64,000 bases of DNA, taken from Impatiens glandulifera. Lineage: Eukaryota > Streptophyta > Magnoliopsida > Ericales > Balsaminaceae. The stretch is from NCBI RefSeq assembly GCF_907164915.1, contig NC_061866.1, positions 44,518,320-44,582,319 of the forward strand, read 5' to 3'. Below, piece after piece: positions 46,916 to 57,238 of the stretch. How positions within the stretch are numbered: position 1 is the first letter of the stretch; the number at the start of each line of letters is the position of its first letter. The translations under genes were made by a program, and so were the position numbers. A model generated the notes under the pieces. It saw nothing but the letters and a program-made list of their open reading frames with translations, had not been told where the DNA came from and searched no databases.

Positions 46916-48367
46916 TTTAGAAAGTTTTTCATTTCAGGAGCGCTAACTTTTAGAAACTATTTTTTTTTTTATTTAATTATTAAAAACATTATTTATTTAA
47001 TTAATTATTAATTTTTTATTTTTTTATTTAATAATTGAAGTGATGACATATATATATAGCTTCCATGTCAACTAACTTGCATACAAATTCCAATGCAATC
47101 AAATCTTACATTTATATGGATCTAATATTCAGATTCTAGTTTAAATTCTCTTAATTATTATAATAATCATTATTGTTTATATATATATTTTTAAGTATTT
47201 TTTTAAAAAATAAATAAAAAATTTGTATGATAAAATGAAATAATATATTTAGTAATTGTTAGTATATCTAATATTGTCAATTTTTCATATTGATAATTTT
47301 TTATTACCGTTAGCGAAACGTGTGGATCACGGAGAAAGAAAAAATAAATATATAGATTTACAAAACGGGAGGAGACAAATTAATATACTTAAATGAATAG
47401 AATTAATACAAAATAGGTTAGCGAAATGTGAGGCGCCCACAAATTTAGGTATAACGAAATGAAGATTAATATGATCATTGATTTATTTACGACAAATATA
47501 AACTTATTTTAGAAATTGGCGTTGCATCTATTCATTACTCATTTCAAAACACTTTTAATTTTAATTGATGTTCATATATATATTTATACTTCAATGACAT
47601 ATTGAATTTTTTTTTCTAGTTGAACATAGATTCAATACATATATATGAAATTAAAAAAAAGTTTATATATAGATGAAGCTTATATTCTCTTATATATAGA
47701 TTTCTTTTTTGCCAATACAACTTTATTCAAATACAAAGGAATTACAAGCAACTTACAATAAAATAGGTATTTGAAGCTTAAATATATCCTGAAGATCTAT
47801 TTTGTCAAACCCAAATACAAAGTTATTAAGAAACTAAAATTACAAAATATATATGCATAAAGCTATTTGAAAATGTGAAAAGAATGTGACATTTAAAAGG
47901 TTGTAAACTCTCTTTGCATCATCTCAAGTACTGGGATGAGCATTCAAATCATTTTGATCTATCTATTCGTTATACCTATCCATTTGAACATAAAAACATT
48001 CAAATTCGACGAATATAAGACTTGATACGATACAGGTTTTAATATAATAAAATCTATATATAAGTGTGAGATATAAGGTTTTTTCAATTAACCCAACAAT
48101 CTATTCCACTCTCAAAGCAAATGTTTTGATTGTGATGCAATGGACATTTCTGTCTTTTGTTTTGGACAACACATGTAAAAGATAAATGTTAACACTTAAG
48201 TATAACAAAATAAACATTAATATCACTAACAAAAATGATAAACATAATCTCATTCTAGAAATTGACATCAAATCTATTCATTATTCATTTCAAAATATAG
48301 TATTTAGATTTACTTAAATATGTTCAAATTTTTATTTTTTAAGTTAAGTATTAAAACATAGATTCAA

Positions 48368-48429
<62 letters not shown>

Positions 48430-48999
48430 GGAGTTTGTATTTTTATTGTAAATACACTTGATTTTGTCAAGAAAACTTTATTCAAATAATTAAAAATGAA
48501 TGAAAAACAAATATATGAAACTTAAATATATACCCTCCAAACATATTTTTCCGAACCATTAAAAACTCATTTTTCGTAACAAGAGAACATATTATTCATT
48601 AGGTTGGAGTTACCATCTTAACAACCGAAAAATATTTTAATGAGTAGTATTTTCATACATTGATATATTACTTTTAATGAAACAAAATTCTTATATGATC
48701 AAGATTAACACAAAATATGACTACTAGTCTATGGAAATAAATACATAATGATTTAAACTCCACACGAATTCCATTAGAGGTATATCAAATATAAATTTAA
48801 TGAGTGACATTACAAAATTGATATATATACTAGAGATATAAGGGTGAGATTTTGCTATATATCATTTTATTTAAAAGTAATTGTGTATTTTCTAAATAAA
48901 ATTAATATGAGTCTTAATCTTCAAAATTTTAATAATGACATTTGAGTGAAGATCATACATTATACATTTTAATTTTAAAACAAACTTTAGGCATGAAAA
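46916..48999. other. Intergenic; duplicated, AT-rich, with (AT)n at 48368-48426
   Basis: Contains the second copy of the GATA upstream segment (about 47319), dispersed AATAAA-tail repeats near 47710 and 48460, and a long (AT)n tract at about 48368-48426. No gene is seen. Confidence 0.5.
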
Positions 49000-49260
49000 A
49001 GCTTTGCCTCCCTTTGCACATAGCCAACCAAAGAAAGAGAGATGGTCTATGCATGTAAGCCCCCAATCAAAGTGGTCACCTAGATGCTAAGTGATATGCA
49101 TTCTTCATCAGATTCATTGAAAGGGTTCTTATAAGATATTCCCATGCGATAAAGTTGAACTCAACGTCATGACGAAGATTAAAAATTAGTTGTAAACAGG
49201 AAACATACAGAGAAGTTCCAACCGAAATGATCAAAATCAATCAAAATAAGTTCTTTATCT
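49000..49260 (-). pseudogene. Broken copy of an unrecognised coding-like fragment
   Basis: The minus-strand translation includes HDVEFNFIAWEYLIRTLSMN followed by LMKNAYHLASR and a stop. This parallels the copy at 50460-50720 (LMRTLSIDLMKTADGLASRW). Conservation of the reading frame between two copies 1.5 kb apart suggests they descend from a coding exon. The family is not recognised. Confidence 0.4.
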
Positions 49261-49621
49261 CTAAAATAAAATAACTCTCTTTATTAGAAAATAAGTTTAG
49301 AAGGAGCTTATATATATACACTTGTTTTTGTCAATAAAACTTTATTAAGATAGAAATGAATTACAAAGCAGGAAAAATAAATATATGAAGCTTAAATATA
49401 CCCTCCAAACAATTTTTTCGAACCTAAATACAAAAGTTAATTAGTTAGTTAAGATTACAAACATATAACTCAAATTTCTTAAAAAGAGAACATATATATT
49501 ATTCATTAGGTTAGAGTTACTTTTCCTTAAAAGTGTTTTAATGGATCTTATCTTTTATGTCTCAATATGTTATTTTTTTTTTTTATGAAATAATCTTCTC
49601 AATGTCACTCTTACATCAAGG

Positions 49622-49978
49622 CAGGGCAGACCCCGGCCCTGGGATAAGCCCGGCAAGCCCTCGGGTTAGGCAGTGTTGGTCCTGAGATTTGGCTGCCCCA
49701 GCTTCGGGTAAAAATAAAGATAAAAAATATTGTTGCCCTAAGTCTATTTTAAAAATGGATTAAAAAAATAGCTTTTAATGAGATTTGAACTCACAATCAA
49801 CTAAACATTTTAAATACTTAACTTTCACCATTAAGTTACACCACTTTTTGTTTAAAATTATAACAAATTTAATAAAAATATCTTATTAATTTTAATAATT
49901 GGACTGTCCCGAAGAATGGGCTGACTTAGCCCAAGGGCTTGCTGGGCTTACCCCAAGGCCGGCCCTGGAACAGGGCAG
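49622..49978. mobile_element. TIR element with 8-bp flanking repeat (element A)
   Basis: CAGGGCAG lies at 49622-49629 and 49971-49978. The 341 bp between have long imperfect inverted ends: CGGCCCTGGGATAAGCCC..CAAGCCC at the left and GGGCTTG.TGGGCTTA....GGCCGGCC at the right. On the minus strand its middle contains tRNA-like boxes (TAACTTAATGGT and GAGTTCAAATCTC). No coding capacity. Confidence 0.6.
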
Positions 49979-50190
49979 CCTATTTTATAAAATATATAAA
50001 TAAGTTTATGAGTTTTTTAAACCTAACATATTGTAGCTTAATGATTTAAGTAAAACTTTTATTTCATCTCACGAAAATCAATTTTATTTTTTTTTGTCAA
50101 TTTTTAATATTATACCTAAGTGTGCAATAACAAAAACATAAACTTTATTTAATTTCTAAGGCAGCCAAAAACTTGAGACCGACTCTGCAT
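49660..50190. mobile_element. Overlapping TIR element (element B)
   Basis: TTGGTCCTGAGATTTGGCTG at about 49667-49686 is inverted relative to AGCCAAAAACTTGAGACCGA at about 50164-50183. Element B's left end lies inside element A, and A's right end lies inside B. This interleaved order is not explained by simple nesting. Confidence 0.5.
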
Positions 50191-50423
50191 CAAAGTCAAC
50201 CCAAAATATGACTATTTATTACATCAATAATTATTCCAAAGTCTATTAAAATAAATACATATTCATTTTTACTCAAATTTCAATGGCGCGCAAATACAAA
50301 TATAAATTTAATGAGTTGATATTACAAACTTGACTAGAGATATAATATGTGAGATTGTGCTAGTCTCGTTTTATTTATAAAAAAAATATTATTCTTTAGA
50401 CAAGAATATTATGAATCTTAATC

Positions 50424-50720
50424 TTATAATGATGTTTTTAATAAGAACAAAATATTTATTTCTAAGAGAAAAACTTCAGACATGAAATAACTTTGAAAAT
50501 TGAAAGAAATATGAGGAGAACTATCTTTGCCTCTCTTTGCATAGCCAACCAAAGAAATAGTCACATTTGCTCTTTGCCTTGCCACAGCCATATCAGCCCA
50601 CCTGGATGCTAAGCCATCCGCAGTCTTCATCAGATCTATTGAAAGGGTTCTCATAAGATCTTCTCACACGATATAGTTTAACTCAACACCATGTCGACGA
50701 ATATTGGAAACTAGTCGTAA
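50424..50720 (-). pseudogene. Coding-like fragment, second copy, unrecognised
   Basis: An open stretch starting at 50654 translates MRTLSIDLMKTADGLASRWA, then DMAVARQRANVTISLVGYAK. Codons before it include a stop (VELNYIV then stop). It is paralogous to 49000-49260. It has no start context, promoter or recognised domain and is likely a fragment of a host gene or transposon carried by local duplication. Confidence 0.4.
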
Positions 50721-50804
50721 ACAGGAAGCATTAGTCGCCTACTGAGAAGTTGTTCCAACAAAACTATCACAATCAATCAAAAACTCTTTTTTAGAAAATT
50801 AAGT

Positions 50805-50925
50805 TTAGTTAATCTATCTTATAAAGATGCAGCTCAAATAATGGAAGCAACCACCGAGTTCATTGAGCCGAGATTAATGCAAACACTACTAATAAAAAGA
50901 TCATTAATTAAATTACAATGGTCAC
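50805..50925 (+). pseudogene. Fragment of the TRM/DUF4378-like gene
   Basis: The plus strand translates as SYKDAAQIMEATTEFIEP and onward to LIKRSLIKLQW, clearly homologous to SYKDAAQIMEAVSKIIEP...KKVIKLQL in exon 2 of the gene at 55059-57021 (about 55635-55740). Upstream and downstream exon parts are absent, so it is a truncated duplicate 5 kb before the intact gene. Confidence 0.8.
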
Positions 50926-51892
50926 TCTTACATGTCAATAATCAATTTATTATTCATTTTATCACTCTTATTTTTAGTTTCAAATATGTTTAGGACAGAA
51001 ATTTTATTTTTTAAGTTAAGTATTAAAACATAAATTCAAGTATAGACATATATAGATATATAATTTAAGTGTTTATAGAAGGAGCTTATATATATATTTA
51101 TAATTATTTTTTTGTATATACACTTGTTATTGTCAATAAAACTTTATTAAAATAAAAATGAATTACAATTAAGTAGCAGTGTGTAAGAAAATAAATATAT
51201 GAAGCTTACATATACTCTCCAAATATATTTGTTCAAACCTTGAAAAACTTATTTTTCATTATGTTACCCTTCTAACATTAATCGAACAAATATTTTAATA
51301 AGTAGTATCTTCATATTTGGATATAAATATGACATATTTTGAATGAAACAATTTTTCAATGTCATTTCTTACCTCAAGCTCAACGCAAAATATGACTACT
51401 AATCTATTGAGACAAATACATATTGATTTCCAATGGAGAAATCTAAATATAAATTTAATAAGCTGACATTACAAAATTGATAAACTAGTTATTTTTTAAA
51501 TAAAATTAATACAAGTCTTAATCTTAATCATTATTATATATATGGTAATAATGACATCTTAGTGAGAATCATACATTATATATAAAAAAATTATAAATAC
51601 TTGAAATTAATTTTAAAAAATTCTAAAAGAAAATAAACTTGGTGAGAAGAATCAAGTACAATATATATATATATATATATATTGCTTGTGTAATCTAACT
51701 CAATTAATATAATTAGATGAAAGATTTAAAATAGATTGTAATATTAAAAAGTTAATGATTGAACTAATAAATATTAATTTAAAAGAAATTTTAATTTTTA
51801 AATAAAAAAAGGAATGTCTTAAATTAAAATTTGTGGGAGCAAATATTAATTATATAAATAAAATAAATTTATTTAATCATTAAATTTAAAAA
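50926..51892. other. Intergenic; GATA gene 4 3' flank
   Basis: AT-rich, with another AATAAA-tail repeat copy near 51120-51240 and (AT)n at 51660-51681. No gene is seen. Confidence 0.5.
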
Positions 51893-52442
51893 TCAAACAA
51901 AAACAGAGCCTGATAATGCCATCAATAGTACGGCCGCTTGCTCTACTTCTCCCATCTTCATCTTCTTCACCGTTTTCTGAACGCCGTTCTTCTTCGCCGC
52001 CGCCGTCGCCGTCGCCGCCGCCGTCGCCATCGCCGTCGAGTTCTTGTTCAGACCTAGAAGATCTCTTTTCTTCTTCCGATTCCTTATCCCACAAGCATTA
52101 CACAATGACTGCAAATTCATCCACACAGTATTACAAATCAAATACAATCCAATCAAAACGATTATATAAATAAAGAAACAAACAGAGTCTGATTTGATCG
52201 CCGGACCTTGGGACCGGAAGGACCGCCTCTCCAGAGAGGCGTTTTAGTTGTACCGCAATCTGTGCACATTTTAACATTATCATCTGGAGTTTTCACGATT
52301 ATCATGTCTTCCGATGAATCCGAACTCTAGATTAGACAGAAATCAACTCGAATAATAAATCGCGTATCTAAAATGAAGAAATCTAGAGAAAATTATAAGA
52401 AATCAGGAAGAGATCGATCAATGAGGTTACCGTATCCATCAT
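51893..52442 (-). CDS. LLM-domain B-GATA transcription factor, gene 4
   Basis: Exons 52431-52442, 52207-52326 and 51893-52108 (minus) encode 115 residues, the shortest of the four. The finger is CTDCGTTKTPLWRGGPSGPK plus SLCNACGIRNRKKKR. The C-terminus VEQAAVLLMALSGSVFV is nearly identical to gene 1 (...SGSFFV), as are the finger and the upstream DNA, so genes 1 and 4 are the closest pair although 28 kb apart. The linker is an Ala/Thr tract (MATAAATATAAA) encoded by a GCC/GTC-type trinucleotide repeat at about 51993-52040, probably length-variable. Exon 1 codes only MMDT. Predicted nuclear transcription factor. Confidence 0.92.
51993..52040. repeat. CCG/TCG trinucleotide microsatellite in GATA gene 4
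   Basis: About 16 units of (C/T)CGCCG-type triplets inside coding exon 3. On the minus strand they give the Ala/Thr tract between the finger and the LLM helix. Confidence 0.85.
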
Positions 52443-52607
52443 CGGTATGAGATTGATTGAAGATCGCCAAATCGAGCTTCGATCAATGGCGAATAGAGTG
52501 AAATAAAATCATCTAGCAGAAGAAGATCGTACATGCAAAGGAAGAAGAAGAGAGATAAACGATCTGATGAAGAAGAAGAAGAAGAAGAAAAGAGTACGGC
52601 TTTGCTT

Positions 52608-52675
52608 AATAAACGAATCGGAAATAAAACCCTAGCCGCAGGATTTATATTGATAGACCAAAATACCCCCCAATT
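52608..52675 (-). promoter_or_regulatory. Conserved promoter block of GATA gene 4
   Basis: On the minus strand GGGTATTTTGGTC and CGGCTAGGGTTTTA are present as in the other three genes. The TATA position holds GTTTATTAAGC (about 52603-52613), a degraded TATA. Confidence 0.6.
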
Positions 52676-52739
52676 TTTTATAACTTTTCATCTAACAGCT
52701 ATCATTCCCGCCATTTTGTTTTGTTTTATTACAGTACTA

Positions 52740-54830
52740 TTTTAAAATTCTCTTAATCATAATCACATTTTGTTTAAATATTTTAAAGTTGTATTTTAAA
52801 ATCATTTATGAAAATTTATTTTTATAATAAAATAAATATTAGTTTTAATAATTGATACTATTATTAAGATGGTTAGCTGCGATGGGGCAATGTTCTCTAT
52901 GACCCGAATCATTCTTTGTACCTTTGTGCATCTCAAAGGGTAACGATTAAAAAAGAAAAATCAATTTTATCCCTCTTATGAGACGGGATAGAGGCGTGTA
53001 GAATGATTCGGTCAGCTATGATGAACATGAATGATCGTTTTGATATTTTGGTTTGTTTTTTAGATCTGAAATGGTTGAGGTTCAAAGGATGGTATCAAAG
53101 TCTTATTTGATTTATATTTATTTTCTTACAATTTTTTATGTTTTACATTGATTGTGTTTGTTTTTTTAATTTTTGTTTGGCTTGAAATTTAGGTTAACTC
53201 ATAATTTGTTTGGAATGATTTTTATTAATTTTCATTTCAATTTCCTGACCTTTGCGAGAAATATGAAATATTTTACCCTTTTTGAAAAATAAAATATTTT
53301 CTTATATATAATTTTTTTTGGCTAATAAGACTTTTTTTAACTATAAAGGAAAAGAAATTACAAGCAACAATACTGCTAGAAAATAGATATTTGAAACTTG
53401 AAATATTCCCTCAAATCATGTTTTCTTGAACTAAAAATAAGCTGGCATTACAAAATTTATAGGCATAAAAATTATTTAAAACTATAAGAAATATGTTGTT
53501 TTACAAGGTATTGTCAATACCATATGCATATTTTTTTTATCAAGGCAGTATATGAAATTCAATTCTTGGATATATGCAATATTTCTATAAAAAAGAGTGG
53601 AATATAAAATCATTTCACCTTTTAATTATATCATTTATTCAAGTATCTTTTGTATATTATTGTTTAGATTAGGGACTTAATTGTACTTTTTACCTTCCAC
53701 ATTTTTAAAGGGTATAAAGGGTCCCATAGGATCCAATATTTTTATTTTTCATTCTTTTCACATTAAACTTCCTACTAATCTATTCTAGATTTCTAATAAA
53801 TCCAGAAAAAAATATTTTCTCAATAAGTACATATCATCATGATTGTTCACCTCAACTTATTCTTGTAATATTAATTAGATGTTAAAGATAATTTTGATTG
53901 ATAAACTTAAATATATGTACCTAATCAAATACAGATATTTTTAAAAAAATTAAAAATATTTATCAATTTTAAAATATATACTTAAATTATTATTATTTTT
54001 TAAATAAACTCTTAAATTTGAAACTATTAGTAAACATTTTAACTTTAAACTCAGTCAATAACCAAATTTGTTGAATATGTACAATTTTATGTTTTTGTCA
54101 AGTAAACATATATTAAACTATAGAAAGGGAAAAAAATACAACCTTTATTCAATTGGAGTTAGAGTCAACAAAATTAAAAATTCAATTATAGTTCATATAA
54201 AAATAAGTTCTAAAACAATTTTAGTACTTATAATATTTAAAAAAATTAATTTCAATTTTACATATTCAAACACACTTAGTGGTTTTTTGGGTTTTGTTTG
54301 AAAAATCATTGTTTGATTAAAAATAGAAAAAAAAAATAGTTTTTAGTTATTTTTGACCAAATTACTCTTTACCTCTTTAGATTTTTATTTAATAATTAAT
54401 TTTTACTAAAATAAGTACGGGATAATTTTAGTATTTTAAAATATAAATAAATTAATTAGATTAATGATATGATGGTTGAATTTTGAGATAAAAACTGAAT
54501 TTTATCCCAATAACACATTCATGATTTATTTAGAAAGTGATTTGTAAAAATGATAAATTTGCATTCATTATCTAATGAATAGACTAATACACTCATAATG
54601 AATAAAACCTAAAAAAAAAAAAAAAATTTAAAATTTGAATTTATAATATTTTAAAATTTTGAAAAGACAAAAATGAGAATTAATACAAGTTTTGGCATGT
54701 ATGAGAGTTGAGGACAGAGTGATGATATTATTTTGTTTTGAAGTTGGTGCCAAGTTCAGAATTTGAAATGTCTCCCTCCCTTTCTATTCTATCACCACTA
54801 AAGAGACATTACTACCACTTTTACACCCTT
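52740..54830. other. Intergenic between GATA gene 4 and the TRM-like gene
   Basis: AT-rich. A patch at about 52865-53100 has more balanced composition with an ATGATTCGG/CCGAATCATT inverted pair (52908 versus 53000) and may be a small decayed element. A dispersed AATAAA-tail repeat lies at about 53320-53460. No gene is seen. Confidence 0.5.
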
Positions 54831-55058
54831 TTATGTAACTTTTTACTGCATAATCATTTCCTTTATATCTAAGACTCTGCACTATAAACATCAAGAAAGG
54901 AGATAACTTTTCCTTCCTCTACACATATTTGAAGGTTCAATTTAAAGAAAATGGAAGGATAATTAAAGAACATTTGTAAGTGTTTCAATTTGGTTGATCA
55001 TAATGTTGATTTTCTGTTCTTGATTGTCCTGGTTTGTCTAATTAAGGAAACTGACTAT

Positions 55059-57021
55059 ATGGGAGGAGGAAGAGGAGGAGGTTATGTTGGCGGTTTTCTA
55101 CAGATGTTCGATTGGAACTCGAAATCTAGAAAGAAACTGTTTGCTGGTAGCAAGTCCAATTTTCTAGTACCAGGTATAAATATAATAAATCTTTCTTTCT
55201 TTCTTAAATACAGTTCATTTATCATATTTCTGTATGTTTTCTGTAGATCAGAAGAAAAGAACAGAACAGAATCTGCCAACGACCCATGAGGAGGAGGAGG
55301 AGGATGAAGCTACTAACTACAGTTGTTCTTCGTCTGTAATTAACGAAGAAGATGATCATGGGTATAGAATTAAGACTACTAATGTTGTTGCCAGGTTAAT
55401 GGGATTGGATTCTTTACCCACTTCCAATTTCGAAGAAGAAAAAGAAGAAGAAACACCTATTTCTCTTGGAGATAAACAGGAAAAGGTTGACAATTTGGTT
55501 CAGAGAGCCATAAACAAGCAGCAGACGCCTGTTGAGAAGTTTCAAGCCGAAATCTTGCCACGAAAAACAGCTAAATCGATCCCAATCACTCAAAATAAGC
55601 TCTTATCTCCCATAAAAAGCCCCAGTTTCGTTCCATCTTATAAGGATGCAGCTCAAATAATGGAAGCAGTCTCCAAGATTATCGAACCAGCATTACAGGC
55701 AAATTCTACTTCTAAAAAGGTCATTAAACTACAACTTCCTTCAGTTCCATTGAAAACCAAGGACTTGAAGGAGAAGGCAACAGCAGCTTCAATTGGCTGC
55801 AGCAGCAGCAGCAGAAGAAGAATGAGGAGCTGCAGCAACTTCAATTCAGATTCGGATAAAGAAAAGTCTGTTTCACTTGCTATCCAAGCAAAGGTGAATG
55901 TTCAAAGGAGAGAAGGAATATCGAGACAAAGCAGTAACAACATTTCGATCCAACCGAATAAGAATAATAATACCCAGAAGAAGAAAACCTCGAGTACTGT
56001 AGTCCTCAGGCAGAATAACCAGAAACAGAATTGCCGTCCAACTGAGAAAGATAACAATTATAAGTCAACATCACATGGTAGAAGAAGATCCGTATTAACA
56101 TTAGATGATTCTTCTTCTAATTCTTCCCTGAAAGTCAATTCGAGAAAGTTCGACCACGATGATGAAGACGACAAACAAAGTGTCTCATCGTCTTCTTCAT
56201 CAATCACTAAAACAGTTTCTCGAAAGAAACAGTTGATAGCTACAGACAAGAGGAATGATATTGTGTCTTTTACATTCACAACTCCGATGAGATCAGGAAT
56301 TACTACTCCAATGGCGTTTGAGAAAACTGATGATTTAACTGCTTTGTTGGAGCAAAAGCTTAAGGAAATAACTAATATGGTTCAATCATGCAAGCACAAC
56401 CCACAGGTATTTAGAAATAAAACTTATTTCAAAGTTTACATCTTTACAACAAAACAAGTAAGTATTTTATGGCTGCAGGATCGAGAAATGGATCTTTCGG
56501 GTACATCTAGAACGAAACTATGGGAGCTCGAATATGTCAAGGAAATACTATCTGGGGTTGAGTTTATGATCGAGGACTATGTGATAGGCCGATCAAAGAG
56601 GATCATAAATCCCCAACTTTTTCATCAAATTGAAAGTCCAATAAGAGGAGAAGATCAGAGTAAGAAGCTTCTGTTTGATTGTGTGGGCGAATCCATGGAG
56701 TTGAGATGCATGTCAGGCAGAGGATGGAAAGCAGCATTGTCGTTTGGTAGAAGCATAAGAAGAAGAAAAACGTTAGCAGAAGAAGTGTATGGGGAGATCT
56801 CGGGATGGAGAGGCGCAGGAATAGGAAAGGGAGGTAAGGAAGAAGAAGATCGCATGGTGGATGATCTAGTTGATAGAGACATGAGTAGCCAATATGGAAA
56901 ATGGATCGACTTTGAAATTGAAATATTCCAAATCGGCGTCGAGATTCAAGGTCAAATCCTTAACACGTTAATCAATCAAGTCATCGCTGATATGATTGCA
57001 AGCAGCAGCTATAAGCTATAA
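55059..57021 (+). CDS. TRM / LONGIFOLIA-like protein (DUF4378)
   Basis: Exons 55059-55173, 55247-56406 and 56479-57021 encode 605 residues. The start MGGGRGGGYVGGFLQMFDWN is chosen because the family begins with FLQ.FDWN.KSRKKLF. An in-frame ATG 23 codons upstream gives a hydrophobic extension I consider 5' leader. TNVVARLMGLDSLP (residues ~80-95) is the VARLMGLD motif of TON1-recruiting-motif (TRM) and LONGIFOLIA proteins. The centre is Ser-rich and basic. The C-terminal third (WELEYVKEILSGVEFMIEDY to IGVEIQGQILNTLINQVIAD) is a DUF4378 domain. Family members bind microtubule-associated TON1/PP2A complexes and guide division-plane and cell-shape control; that role here is inferred. The 72-nt second intron is stop-free and in frame. 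Fragments related to this gene lie at 40-42 and 50.8 kb. Confidence 0.88.
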
Positions 57022-57238
57022 GAATGGATTTGCTCATTTTATTATGGTGGTTGTAATAGAGTTGTATTTTATTTGAACTCTTTGCTTTCTGTTGTTCTTG
57101 TTTGGTTCTTGTCTAGCCAAAATGAAAAAATATATGGATAGATCCTTTTAACAAGTTTACAAACAGATAATTCAACTACACAGGTTAATCTATTAATAGC
57201 ATCACACATTAATAATAATAACAAAAGGAGAATTGACC

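Noticed and set aside
51916..52173. Ser/Pro-rich plus-strand open frame
   Set aside because: Antisense of GATA gene 4 exon 3 and its CCG repeat.
54990..55058. Upstream in-frame ATG of the TRM-like gene
   Set aside because: It adds a hydrophobic 23-residue stretch not typical of the family. The Gly-rich start at 55059 followed by FLQMFDWNSKSRKKLF fits better.
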